Below are positions 42,226 through 50,387 of a stretch of 64,000 nt of DNA, in pieces (the stretch's first letter is position 1; the number at the start of each line of letters is the position of its first letter). The notes beneath the pieces are model-generated. The model made no database searches. It saw nothing but the letters and a program-made list of their open reading frames with translations, and was not told the DNA's origin. The stretch is from a virus. The stretch spans positions 62,001-126,000 of IMG/VR virus record IMGVR_UViG_3300028608_000006. The stretch is one strand, 5' to 3'. A program made the translations under genes and the position numbers.

Positions 42226-42822
42226 TTACTGTTGCTTGCCGAACTTGATCACTTCCTGCTTGCCGGTGTCGAACGCGAGTTGCGTCTTGGCGTCAGAGAC
42301 CACTTGGCAGGATTTCACGATGTCAGCTTTGGGGAACCCGGCGAACGATAGGAGCATGCCGCGCCACAAATAACCGCGCATGTTTTCGTACGTGCCACAG
42401 GCTTCCAGTTTTCGCGATTGGGCAATTTGGAATTCTTTCCGGCCGCCTTCGATCACGTCTTGTATTTTCAGATACAGTTTGCTGTCAAGAGTGGGATTCT
42501 GTTCTTTGATCCACTGCATGGCCGCCTGACTGCCATTGGGTCCGTAACGCCCCTCGAAGGTCGCCTTGAGCGTATCCTTCAAATCACCCGCATACATCTG
42601 GGTGACGCCGGCGGTTTCCTGGATGGTCAAGGTGACCGTGCTTAGGACGTTTTCGGAGTCCTTGTTGAGCTTGTTGATGGTGGTCTCAGCCTGAATGGCC
42701 GAGTCATGCGCGCTGGTGTAAGTTCCCACTACCACAGCGCCGATCAAAACAATGCCTACCAGCAACACACCCAAAATACAAGCCACCAGCATACCGGTGG
42801 ACATTTTCTTCGTAGCAGTCAT
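42226..42822 (-). CDS. LemA-like membrane protein (198 aa)
   Basis: One N-terminal membrane segment (about 10-33) is followed by a helical bundle with LemA features: AIQAETTINKL, VTLTIQETAG.T.MYA..LKD, and the end segment EACGTYENMRGYLWRGMLLSFAGFP, which resembles the ARRDYN..V..YN....FP signature in layout. Length matches LemA (about 185-200). LemA proteins are often encoded next to TPM-domain membrane proteins, and here the overlapping upstream gene has such features. Function of LemA is unsettled. The call rests on pattern, not alignment. Confidence 0.6.
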   Translation of the reverse strand: MTATKKMSTGMLVACILGVLLVGIVLIGAVVVGTYTSAHDSAIQAETTINKLNKDSENVLSTVTLTIQETAGVTQMYAGDLKDTLKATFEGRYGPNGSQAAMQWIKEQNPTLDSKLYLKIQDVIEGGRKEFQIAQSRKLEACGTYENMRGYLWRGMLLSFAGFPKADIVKSCQVVSDAKTQLAFDTGKQEVIKFGKQQ

Positions 42823-43928
42823 GCTCTTGCTTTCCTTACGTAGAAAACTTCTTCCTTAATGAAGAAGTAAGAGAGGCCAGCCGTCGCCGTGAGGTTCAGG
42901 AGGACCAGTAGTACAACCCACCAGGTTGGTGGATCGATCGCTTGCATCATGTAAGCGAATTCTTCGTTCGGCACACGGTTGAAATCTTTCATGATCAAAG
43001 CATATTGCTCTTTAACCACGTCGATACCAAACTCACGCTCGTACGTTGCCGATTGCAGTTGCTTCAGGAGGATCTGGTTGTTCTGACCGTCGGCGAAGGA
43101 CATTGCTTTCGCCCACTTGATCTGCTCGTTCTCATCAACACCGTACAACAAGATGATGTCGTTCTTCCGAGCCCCACGCCAGTACTCCATGAGTGCATAG
43201 AAATAGTCAGGGTCGTTTTTCGTTACGACCAAGATTATGTTCATCTGCTTCAACGCCGAATCTTTACGCAGCTTATTGTTAAGCCAGATATTGATCCCGT
43301 CGTAATCCTGCTTCGTGTCGTCGAGCACACGATAGTAGTTGTAGTAGTCGTACGGCATCGGGTAAGCCGGTAACGTCCCCGCATACTTAGCGGAGATAGT
43401 AGCATCCGTCTTGAACCGATCATCATCGACCAAGAGGTAGTTACGCACCGATTCCGTTTCCGATACAGGATCCCCTACTTCCACATCGCTCCAGCGCGGC
43501 GGCTCGCTCAATCCACGACGATCTATTCGGTCGATCGTGTGCAGCGTACCCAACGAGGTCCGCACGTCCCAGTCGACGTCATAGGAGTGCTCGTGACACC
43601 ATTTAGGGGAGCAAGACCGTGAGGTATGTGCTTTACCCTTGGAGTCGTAGGTAGTAGAAGAGGTACAGGTCTCGCCACACTGATACGAGTGGCTACACGA
43701 AACCTCGTCCCGCTCCTTCTTGACCACAAAGCCGTTGAGAATATCGAAGTCGTGAGTCTTCATCATCCCCGACAGCGCTAGCAACCCCATGCACAGAGCT
43801 GTCGAAAGAACCAATGCCCCTATTTGAGACACCCACTCTTTCCAGCAGATCTTGTGGTTCCAGAAGAACTTGCAAAACGTGATGAGGATGATGGAAGGCA
43901 CGGCCATTAAAGCGAGGTAGAATCCCAT
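42819..43928 (-). CDS. Membrane protein with Cys-rich ectodomain and TPM-like region (369 aa)
   Basis: Two membrane segments lie at about 3-20 and 34-56, one at about 340-362. Between them are a Cys-rich stretch (C78, C84, C88, C106, C111, in a CSHSYQCGETC context) and a domain at about 205-310 reading INIWLNNKLRKDSALKQMNIILVV, quoted in part as LKQMNIILVVTKNDP, then FYALMEYWRGARKNDIILLYGV, which resembles TPM domains. ATG 43928 follows AGGAAT. Its stop overlaps the LemA-like start. Confidence 0.6.
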   Translation of the reverse strand: MGFYLALMAVPSIILITFCKFFWNHKICWKEWVSQIGALVLSTALCMGLLALSGMMKTHDFDILNGFVVKKERDEVSCSHSYQCGETCTSSTTYDSKGKAHTSRSCSPKWCHEHSYDVDWDVRTSLGTLHTIDRIDRRGLSEPPRWSDVEVGDPVSETESVRNYLLVDDDRFKTDATISAKYAGTLPAYPMPYDYYNYYRVLDDTKQDYDGINIWLNNKLRKDSALKQMNIILVVTKNDPDYFYALMEYWRGARKNDIILLYGVDENEQIKWAKAMSFADGQNNQILLKQLQSATYEREFGIDVVKEQYALIMKDFNRVPNEEFAYMMQAIDPPTWWVVLLVLLNLTATAGLSYFFIKEEVFYVRKARA

Positions 43929-43951
43929 TCCGTTATTCCTGGTCCTGTGAA

Positions 43952-43975
43952 AGACCCCAGCCGAAACTAGGGTCT
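43952..43975 (-). terminator. Short hairpin
   Basis: AGACCC and GGGTCT form a 6-bp stem with a 12-base loop after the 207-aa gene; CCAG/CTGG offers an alternative pairing. Confidence 0.45.
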
Positions 43976-43982
43976 GGTTGGG

Positions 43983-44606
43983 TTACGCGTTGAAGGTGGC
44001 TTCTTCGGCTCGGAGCAGTTGCTCGACACCCATAGCGTGTGCTTCCACCAGAGGAACGTCATGACGGAAGTGGCAGTCGATGACCCACTCCAGCGACGGC
44101 GTACCTTCCACGATAGAACCGATGTCCGGGACTTCTTGGTCCAGATCGTAGTCTTCCGCCTTCAGGTTGTTGATGGCGTGAACCACGAAGGTGAACAGCG
44201 GCGTCAGGTAGATCTCGCTGATGCCTTCACGGTCAGCAAACGACATACCCCACTGACGAACACCCACCGCGCTACCCGACGTAGCGAAGAGCGATGGATC
44301 ACCCTTGACGATACGTTCACGGTAATCGCCGTCACGGATTTCACGGAACAACTTGGTGGCCTTGAGGTATGCCTGGATATCGGCTTTCAAGTCCATCAGT
44401 TGGGTCCGTGCTTCTTCCGTCACGTCAGGTTTCTCAGTCGCCAGTGCAAACACACGCAGCATGACTTCCAGACCTTCGTTAGCCGCGGCGATGGCTTCGG
44501 CGGGAGTGCAGCCGACTTTGACTTCGTACTCGGCCAGCCAGCGCAGCGAAACTGCTTTGGTATGAGTGTCGAAGATTGGAGCGGTACGTTCTTGTTTATT
44601 AACCAT
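43983..44606 (-). CDS. Hypothetical protein with two Trp-anchored helical repeats (207 aa)
   Basis: ATG 44606 follows GGGAAG and overlaps the upstream gene by eight bases. Two units of the repeat seen throughout 44-55.6 kb are present, one near the N-terminus (SLRWLAEYEVKVGCTPAEAI) and one at the C-terminus (SLEWVIDCHFRHDVPLVEAH). Between them is a charged helical region. No known family. Confidence 0.72.
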   Translation of the reverse strand: MVNKQERTAPIFDTHTKAVSLRWLAEYEVKVGCTPAEAIAAANEGLEVMLRVFALATEKPDVTEEARTQLMDLKADIQAYLKATKLFREIRDGDYRERIVKGDPSLFATSGSAVGVRQWGMSFADREGISEIYLTPLFTFVVHAINNLKAEDYDLDQEVPDIGSIVEGTPSLEWVIDCHFRHDVPLVEAHAMGVEQLLRAEEATFNA

Positions 44607-45120
44607 TGATAAACTTCCCAAAGACACGTTGTTTACGAATTCGGCGGAACAAGCCCGAAAAACCGAAGAAAGGGAACAAAGCAATCTTCCCCTTGAAATG
44701 TGCTACGTTGTTCTCGATCATCCAAGCCTCGATGAGGTTGTGCTGAATATCCAGCTCGTCATCGGGGTTCCAACGATCGGATTGACGCAACCAACGCGGG
44801 TTAGCTTTAATCCGCACTGGACTTACTACATCACCCACCACAATCATGCCGTGGTCACCCTGTTCAATGAACTCTGCGATAATCTGCGGGTAAACCTCGG
44901 CCTGACGGAAACACTCTTTGACATAACCCACAGGATCACGCGAACGAAGAATGGAAGAAACCAGCCCTTCCACTGTTTCGCTGCGATGATTCTTCGCTTC
45001 CCGAGCTGCCATTTTCTGCAACTTCTTGGGATTGGTGGTCATGTTCTCTTTCAAGAACTTGAGGAACGCAGCTTCCTGCTGAATAGGAGTCAGCTGCGCC
45101 TTTGCATCTACTTCATCCAT
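44599..45120 (-). CDS. Hypothetical protein (173 aa), paralogue of the 194-aa gene at 6364
   Basis: Shares with the 6364-6948 product the runs TTNPKKL.KMA.R, HGMI, IKANP.WLR..DRWNPDDE and FKGKIALFPFFGFSG. The central WLRQSDRWNPDDELDIQHNL may itself be a divergent Trp-anchored repeat. The ribosome site is weak; the ATG lies six bases after the upstream stop. Function unknown. Confidence 0.76.
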   Translation of the reverse strand: MDEVDAKAQLTPIQQEAAFLKFLKENMTTNPKKLQKMAAREAKNHRSETVEGLVSSILRSRDPVGYVKECFRQAEVYPQIIAEFIEQGDHGMIVVGDVVSPVRIKANPRWLRQSDRWNPDDELDIQHNLIEAWMIENNVAHFKGKIALFPFFGFSGLFRRIRKQRVFGKFING

Positions 45121-45126
45121 ACTGCT

Positions 45127-45444
45127 TTACACCCGAGTTCTTTCGACGTGGTAAATGTAGATCTCGACGTCTTCCCGACCATCGATGTTTTGGTTGGGTG
45201 CGCAGACCGGTTCTTTATTCAGCCAATCAGCTTCGGCGAACTCTTCCTGGACCAAACGTCTAGCAGCATGAGCCACAGCAGAAGTCGGACCAGTAACCCA
45301 CGGTTTGATACCCTCGTACTTCTCGAGGTACCAGTCAATCCATTCCCGGGTAATAAAACGCCGAGGAGCGCCAAGACCACAATCAGCGCCAGGCAGGATA
45401 CGACTGAAGTTCGGTTCAGGAACATCTTCTTCTTTCGTATCCAT
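45127..45444 (-). CDS. Small Trp-anchored repeat protein (105 aa)
   Basis: One repeat unit (REWIDWYLEKYEGIKPW, then TSAVAHAARRL) is preceded by EPNFSRIL, the short EP.F lead-in common to this family. A beta strand ends the protein (DVEIYIYHVE). ATG 45444 has only a weak site two codons after the upstream stop. No known family. Confidence 0.7.
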   Translation of the reverse strand: MDTKEEDVPEPNFSRILPGADCGLGAPRRFITREWIDWYLEKYEGIKPWVTGPTSAVAHAARRLVQEEFAEADWLNKEPVCAPNQNIDGREDVEIYIYHVERTRV

Positions 45445-45447
45445 TTC

Positions 45448-46053
45448 TTATACCCGGTGGGAGATTTGACGTTCAATGATGATTTCGTAAGGGAAGTACA
45501 TCACGCCCTTGCGCTCTTGTGGAGCAGGACCGATGTTCACCCACATCGAAATCCCCTTCTTGCTTTCAGGGGTTGGGAACAACCGCCTGACTGTAGCGTG
45601 ACCCGCTTGATCGATAACACGGTCCTTGTTGCTGTCGGGGTTTACTTTCATGAACCATTCGACCCAGTCCATGTTTACGAACCGACGATCATCAACAGCG
45701 CTGAACGGAGCGGGCTCGATGCCGAACTCAGGATGGCTACTCGGAAGTAGATGCATCATGTTCTCTTCATGGTCCTTGAAGACTTGAAGGCAAGCCTTGA
45801 CACGACTGGCAGGAAACTCATGCATCCCCAACCCAGATTCAAATGCCCGTAGACGCTCATGCAGCCAACGAAGACGCTCGGGGGTTGCACGCAAGATCTC
45901 AACGAGCCGGTCTGGGAGATCAGGATGCTTATCGACCTCGTGATCGATGAACGATTGGATGCTGTTACCGAGACCGCAATCGTGGATATCACCCAGTGGC
46001 AGGTCTTTACGCATTTGTTCTTTTTCAGCTTCGAAGTCAGTGCGAACGCTCAT
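45448..46053 (-). CDS. Trp-anchored repeat protein (201 aa)
   Basis: ATG 46053 follows AAGGATT. The C-terminal part has the unit MDWVEWFMKVNPDSNKDRVI, then AGHATVRRL, preceded by EPAPFS; a weaker unit lies near residue 31 (SIQSFIDHEVDKHPDLPDRL). The end is a beta strand (VMYFPYEIIIERQ), as in the 105-aa neighbour. No known family. Confidence 0.72.
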   Translation of the reverse strand: MSVRTDFEAEKEQMRKDLPLGDIHDCGLGNSIQSFIDHEVDKHPDLPDRLVEILRATPERLRWLHERLRAFESGLGMHEFPASRVKACLQVFKDHEENMMHLLPSSHPEFGIEPAPFSAVDDRRFVNMDWVEWFMKVNPDSNKDRVIDQAGHATVRRLFPTPESKKGISMWVNIGPAPQERKGVMYFPYEIIIERQISHRV

Positions 46054-46083
46054 GGTTGTAATCCTTACAAGGTTATAATTGAG

Positions 46084-46821
46084 TTAAGCGTGGTGTACGG
46101 TGACGGCGGTGCCAGCGAGGTGGGCTTCGTACCAGGATACTTGTTCGGTGTACTTGTAATGCAGCACCCAGTTCATGCTCAGCACCGTACGGTTAATCCC
46201 GGCGCTCTTGAACTCCGGATCGCTGATGAACTTCTCCGGATAGATATTCCGGTGTATAACCCGCGGAAGTTCGCGCTCCAGACCCCGCATGATCTCGCAA
46301 GCCACTTCATGCGCCTGCACAATACCGATGCCGAACTTCTTGGAGTGCCACAACAACCACTCGGTACTTGGTTGGGTGTCGCTTTGATTGCCGAAGATAC
46401 TCGGTTCGTCAGGAGAAGGTTCATACCGCACGGTATTCGCCACCTCTTTCAGCTCGTCGAGGTTACGCTTGAGTTGACCCAAACGCATTTCAACAATCTG
46501 TGCCACTTCACCAGCAGCCTTGACGATGTCGATGCCACGTGCTTTAGCGAGATGGGCAACGAACTCGCGGTTGATTTCAACACTGTTACCGAGGAACAGA
46601 CCTGGTTCATTGCCGAAACCGGATTGTTCGGCTTTAGCCGCCAGCCAAGCAAACCGCTCCATAATCGTTTGGATGGTGGTTTTATCTTCAGGGGTTTGTT
46701 CTTTAACGCGATCCAGCAGTTTGGCCATCTGATCGATAACCGTGGCATCAGCCCACACTGCAATGAAAAGATCTTTACGCGTTTTGCGTGCTACTGATTC
46801 TGGCGAAATGATTTGGACCAT
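46084..46821 (-). CDS. Trp-anchored repeat protein with three units (245 aa)
   Basis: Three units are visible: REFVAHLAKARGIDIVKAAG, TEWLLWHSKKFGIGIVQAHE and MNWVLHYKYTEQVSWYEAHL, the second preceded by DEPSIF. This spacing makes it the clearest member of the family. ATG 46821 follows AAGGAATT and overlaps the 3' end of the upstream gene by 47 bases. No enzyme motif; an all-helical binding protein is likely. Confidence 0.75.
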   Translation of the reverse strand: MVQIISPESVARKTRKDLFIAVWADATVIDQMAKLLDRVKEQTPEDKTTIQTIMERFAWLAAKAEQSGFGNEPGLFLGNSVEINREFVAHLAKARGIDIVKAAGEVAQIVEMRLGQLKRNLDELKEVANTVRYEPSPDEPSIFGNQSDTQPSTEWLLWHSKKFGIGIVQAHEVACEIMRGLERELPRVIHRNIYPEKFISDPEFKSAGINRTVLSMNWVLHYKYTEQVSWYEAHLAGTAVTVHHA

Positions 46822-47464
46822 GGTTCAATTCCTTAGAAAATTCACGTTCTTGACGAAGCTGGTTAATACGTCTGGCCGCTTCGTATACTTTAAGTGGGAA
46901 CTTGGTTTCATCGAACCAACCCCCAATGTAGATCTCAAGACAACGGTTACTTCGCACAGCCTCTTTAAAGACCATGTGAATCCCGTTATCCACTCTGAAA
47001 CTGATCAGCATTTTCCCCATGCCAATCAGCGTCTTCACCGTGTCCCCGATTACAACATTTGTTAAGCTACTGATGGAGGCACGGTATTTCAGCCGTTCGG
47101 AGATAACCGCGTGCAGCTCACGGACTACTCCCAACGAATGAAGCTTATCCCAATGTACTTCTCTTTCAACCCGCTTAACACTGAGGAAGGTCCCCTCGTA
47201 TTCTGGGGTCCGACTAACAATGCTAAACTCCCCTACCCCTAGGCGCAAACGTGGTCCCTTCTCCCAGGTAAACTCTGAGAGTGCTAACACAGGGTTGTCC
47301 TTGTGCTTATGTTTCAGCACACGGTCCGCGTAAGCTTTAAAGAAAGGAGCGATCCCACATCCCTCGTTAAGCGAGTTAACAACATAAGGATGGAGTCGCC
47401 CTAAAGTTTCATGCAAAACCTTCACTTGACGAACATTGCTTATTGGTGCAATTTTTCCGGTCAT
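46775..47464 (-). CDS. Basic hypothetical protein (229 aa)
   Basis: The product starts MTGKIAPISNVRQVKV, has strands (RLRLGVGEFSIVSRTPEYEG) and ends in a charged helix (AARRINQLRQEREFSKELNH). It is rich in Lys/Arg/His. No domain recognised. The ATG at 47464 has only GAG upstream. Its last 15 codons overlap the next gene, which has a strong start of its own. Confidence 0.72.
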   Translation of the reverse strand: MTGKIAPISNVRQVKVLHETLGRLHPYVVNSLNEGCGIAPFFKAYADRVLKHKHKDNPVLALSEFTWEKGPRLRLGVGEFSIVSRTPEYEGTFLSVKRVEREVHWDKLHSLGVVRELHAVISERLKYRASISSLTNVVIGDTVKTLIGMGKMLISFRVDNGIHMVFKEAVRSNRCLEIYIGGWFDETKFPLKVYEAARRINQLRQEREFSKELNHGPNHFARISSTQNA

Positions 47465-47477
47465 TCTAATCTACTAC

Positions 47478-47609
47478 TCAATACCACACTTTTGGGGCCA
47501 TCACGATAAAGACAGTTAAGAAGATCCCAACCACTGCTACCGCGACTATGCAGAAACCAGAGAGCTTATCCAAACAGCTCTCCCATCCTTTCCGGCCGTT
47601 CTTGTCCAT
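47478..47609 (-). CDS. Small membrane protein (43 aa, one TM)
   Basis: ATG 47609 follows GATGAGGAG. A polar start (MDKNGRKGWESCLDKLSG) leads into one membrane helix (about 18-37) and a short tail. No family recognised. A hairpin lies directly upstream. Confidence 0.65.
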   Translation of the reverse strand: MDKNGRKGWESCLDKLSGFCIVAVAVVGIFLTVFIVMAPKVWY

Positions 47610-47622
47610 GAGTGCTCCTCAT

Positions 47623-47640
47623 CGAACTATAGAAAGTTCG
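47623..47640 (-). terminator. Short hairpin
   Basis: CGAACT and AGTTCG pair over 6 bp around a six-base loop, nine bases after the stop at 47650. Confidence 0.4.
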
Positions 47641-47649
47641 GTGTGATGT

Positions 47650-48006
47650 TTAGCCCAGTGATTCACGTTCTTTTTCGGCCTGTTCTTTCGAGGTCTCGTC
47701 AAGAGTGATAGTAAGTTGGCCACACTTACCGCACTTGGTTTCTTTAACCACGTCAAACCCGTAGGACGAAATGAGAAGCGCACGGCCTTCTGCCAGGACT
47801 TGTGTAGTGATACATTGTCCCCTGCCTGGCAGTTTGACCTTACGCAGTTCGTGCATGACCGTCGTACCGAAGTTAGCCAGCGCGTAATCGTCGAAGAGCT
47901 CTTCTAAGGCCGCTTGAACGTTCTCCTTGGGCAACCCCTCAAAGAACACACCCAAGCGCTTACCGACCTCCTCAGCCACCTCATAATCGAATCGAGGCTG
48001 GTCCAT
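47650..48006 (-). CDS. Hypothetical protein with CxxC (118 aa)
   Basis: The ATG overlaps the upstream stop (TGATG). The first half is helical (VQAALEELFDDYALANF); a CGKC pair (C92, C95) sits between strands near the C-terminus, with C65 elsewhere, so one metal site would need another partner. No family recognised. Confidence 0.7.
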   Translation of the reverse strand: MDQPRFDYEVAEEVGKRLGVFFEGLPKENVQAALEELFDDYALANFGTTVMHELRKVKLPGRGQCITTQVLAEGRALLISSYGFDVVKETKCGKCGQLTITLDETSKEQAEKERESLG

Positions 48007-48338
48007 CAGGCGATCATCGCTTTAAGCACGTTGGCGAAACGAATGAGGTCGTTCTCGTTGAAGAGTTCTTCCTCCATGTAGTCGGCGAGCATTTCGCCAT
48101 CAAGCTCACGGACGCTGACCAAGGCGCGGCTGGTTGAGCCTTCCTTGTTTACTTCGTTAATGGTAACCACGCCAGCGAGTGGAGCAAAGCACAGCGCAAA
48201 CCGGCTGAACTCTTCACGGTTGGCATCGGTGAACATGCTGACCCGGATGTGACGCTTGTCTGGGAGAGCAAACAAGGTCTTCAGTTCAGGGAACCACAGA
48301 CCGCCGGCCATCAAAGGTTTTCTGTTGATATTTCTCAT
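48006..48338 (-). CDS. Hypothetical protein (110 aa), related to the C-terminus of its neighbour
   Basis: Residues 30-110 parallel the last 85 residues of the 242-aa product just upstream: IRV..F.D....F..F.L..AP...V..I......G, then LDGE.L..(Y/F), then DL.R. A partial tandem duplication is the simplest explanation. The start overlaps the upstream stop (ATGA); no clear ribosome site. Confidence 0.72.
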   Translation of the reverse strand: MRNINRKPLMAGGLWFPELKTLFALPDKRHIRVSMFTDANREEFSRFALCFAPLAGVVTINEVNKEGSTSRALVSVRELDGEMLADYMEEELFNENDLIRFANVLKAMIA

Positions 48339-49063
48339 CTGGCTTTATACCCAATAGAGGAAGAGAATGTTGTCATGACACGAAAGAGATCGTGCATACC
48401 GAAGTGTTCTTGGTTAACAAACTTAACCAAGGCCTCACCATCGAGAACTTGGAGCGTTGCTACCGGTGTTGCGATACGACCGTTGTCACCCACTCGTTTG
48501 TCAATGCGAATGACATTACTGCGCGGGGCAATGAGAAGCTGGAAGTCGTAGAACTTACCCCAGTCGCTGTCGACAAAGGCGCGAACACGAACATCCTCGG
48601 TGACTTCCAACCAACCCTTCCAGTTTGCCAAGTACCACGGTTGGTCGAATACCAGTTCGCCGTCCAGCGCCTTGAGTTCGTTTACTTCACCCATCACTTC
48701 ATCAGGCGTCTTGGCGAACTGTCGGCATTTGTGGATCAGCCACGCCAACGAAACATTCCGGGTGCCTTCCACAAACATTGCCGGAGCATCTAGCGGGAGA
48801 AGATGGGGTTCATCGATTCGCAGTTGACTAAGAATAAGCTTTCGAACCTTGTCCTGCTTTTCGAAGTGGTTGCTCGAGAAGTCGACAAACGGAACCAGAG
48901 ACCTTACCAAGATTCCTGGGTTCTTCTCTTTCTGCTCGGCGTAGTGCGCGTTGCTTCTTTGTTTCTTATCCCAGTTTGCCCACGCTTGGCTGAAAGGACG
49001 CTCTGCACCGGTAAACGGAGAAGGTTCATCGGCAGCCGGGATATACTCTTTTACTTCACTCAC
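48335..49063 (-). CDS. Hypothetical protein (242 aa), repeat family plus duplicated domain
   Basis: The start is GTG 49063 behind GAGGAAT, four bases after the upstream stop. The N-terminus has DEPSPF, the family lead-in, and a Trp-anchored unit (LAWLIHKCRQFAKTPDEV) near residue 106. The C-terminal 85 residues are a beta-rich domain shared with the 110-aa downstream product. No known family. Confidence 0.72.
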   Translation of the reverse strand: MSEVKEYIPAADEPSPFTGAERPFSQAWANWDKKQRSNAHYAEQKEKNPGILVRSLVPFVDFSSNHFEKQDKVRKLILSQLRIDEPHLLPLDAPAMFVEGTRNVSLAWLIHKCRQFAKTPDEVMGEVNELKALDGELVFDQPWYLANWKGWLEVTEDVRVRAFVDSDWGKFYDFQLLIAPRSNVIRIDKRVGDNGRIATPVATLQVLDGEALVKFVNQEHFGMHDLFRVMTTFSSSIGYKAR

Positions 49064-49066
49064 TGC

Positions 49067-49900
49067 TTATTCCTCTTCAGCAAACCAAGGGTCATCGGGA
49101 TTGAGAACCTTATCGTGGTATTTGATTTTAACCTTGCACGGGTCAGTGGGCTCCCAAGGTAGGATCTCTACGTTACCTCGCATCTTGCCATCGAACTCAC
49201 TGTCGATCATGGACTTAGCCCCAATCTCCCACGCCTGTTTAGGGGTGAGGTTATGAACCCCGCTACACCACATCACCCAACCCATGGACAACTTGCGTAT
49301 ATGGGCAGGATCCAGTAGATCGGGTTCTGCGCCATAAGTCCGTGTGTCAGTAGTAGCGCCGACGTTATCAACTACCAATTGCGGTTTGAGTTTGGCTTCG
49401 AGATAGTCTTGCAACTCCTCGGGAGTTTTATCCCGCATGAGCTTCAGGACCTCGTAGTTGTTCACACCCAAAAGGCTTGGTGTATGGGGACGCACTCGAT
49501 TACCGCGAAGATCGAACCCCGGCTCTGGTCCTATCGCGGTTGGCTTGGTTCTGCCGTAAAAGGCATCACGAACAGAATCGACAATCTTCTCGACATCCTC
49601 CGCGTGCGGATCTTGGCGGAGGATCTTAGATGGGTCTTGAAGCGGTTGGATAGGGTGCCAAGGGTTTTGAGTAACCTGCCCGATACTTGCATTGGGGTCG
49701 GTGTAGAAACCCAACTGGGCGGCCCTACGACATGCCGAGTGACCCACATCCTTTTCCCTAGGACCCTGACCCATGAAACCTGGATTAGGTTGTTTCACTT
49801 GAACATCCAGGAACTCGGCTACTTCTTTGCTTACGATCTGACAACCCGGACGCTCCAGCTTAAGGAAGATCCGGAGTTTACGAAAGGCTTGTCTTAACAT
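49067..49900 (-). CDS. Trp-anchored repeat protein (277 aa)
   Basis: One unit near residue 210 (MGWVMWCSGVHNLTPKQAWE) follows GAEPDLLDP. The N-terminal two thirds are Pro/Gly-rich and poorly structured, with paired DP/NP turns. ATG 49900 follows AAGGACC and overlaps the upstream gene by seven bases. No known family. Confidence 0.72.
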   Translation of the reverse strand: MLRQAFRKLRIFLKLERPGCQIVSKEVAEFLDVQVKQPNPGFMGQGPREKDVGHSACRRAAQLGFYTDPNASIGQVTQNPWHPIQPLQDPSKILRQDPHAEDVEKIVDSVRDAFYGRTKPTAIGPEPGFDLRGNRVRPHTPSLLGVNNYEVLKLMRDKTPEELQDYLEAKLKPQLVVDNVGATTDTRTYGAEPDLLDPAHIRKLSMGWVMWCSGVHNLTPKQAWEIGAKSMIDSEFDGKMRGNVEILPWEPTDPCKVKIKYHDKVLNPDDPWFAEEE

Positions 49901-50262
49901 GGCTTGGTCCTTAAAGGTATAAAGCTGTTCTTGATATGTTCTTCAAGCTCAGAGGTGGGATCGAATGTAAACGCAATGTCCTGAGCCCCGAGGCTCCCCA
50001 TTGGCGCGCTAAGGCACTTGGGAAGATTACCGAAGTTGATGGTGTACGTTTCGTCTAACGGACTTTTAAGATCCCCCACTGCCGCGACGATATCAGCAGG
50101 GTCGTGACGGAGTACATCGCCCCACGACTTTAGCCAGCGATGTAGCGGGCTGTTAGTGTGGTCGATTTCTTCAAACGTCATCTTGATATCTGGTCGTCGC
50201 TCAATACGACGGATACCACCGCACGGCATTACTTCTGTACGCGGAACAATCTTACCTGCCAT
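49894..50262 (-). CDS. Trp-anchored repeat protein (122 aa), first gene behind promoter
   Basis: ATG 50262 has GGGAGAAC upstream. It opens MAGKIVPRTEV and carries one unit (HRWLKSWGDVLRHDPADIVA). Promoter copy 7 lies 40 bases upstream, so this gene leads the operon that runs to at least 47650 and perhaps 43983. Confidence 0.72.
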   Translation of the reverse strand: MAGKIVPRTEVMPCGGIRRIERRPDIKMTFEEIDHTNSPLHRWLKSWGDVLRHDPADIVAAVGDLKSPLDETYTINFGNLPKCLSAPMGSLGAQDIAFTFDPTSELEEHIKNSFIPLRTKPC

Positions 50263-50302
50263 CAAACTGTTCTCCCATTAAAAGAATTGGATTTACACCT
50301 AA

Positions 50303-50334
50303 GTAATGTAGGTTTGAGTTATTGTAAAAATCAA
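50303..50334 (-). promoter_or_regulatory. Early-type promoter, TACATTAC (copy 7)
   Basis: TTGATT, 18 bases, TACATTAC on the minus strand within ACTCAAACCTACATTAC. The upstream element lies in a 14-base stretch repeated at 30382-30395. Confidence 0.76.
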
Positions 50335-50348
50335 TTTATCAAACATAA

Positions 50349-50379
50349 CCCTGCTCCGCCCTTTCGGCACGGAGCAGGG
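50349..50379 (-). terminator. Strong hairpin terminator
   Basis: CCCTGCTCCG and CGGAGCAGGG form a perfect 10-bp stem with an 11-base loop, eight bases after the internal-head paralogue. Confidence 0.8.
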
Positions 50380-50387
50380 GTAGTCGT

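Noticed and set aside
44566-45750. A 394-codon plus-strand open frame
   Set aside because: It runs across several minus genes with their own ribosome sites and paralogues; no plus-strand signals.
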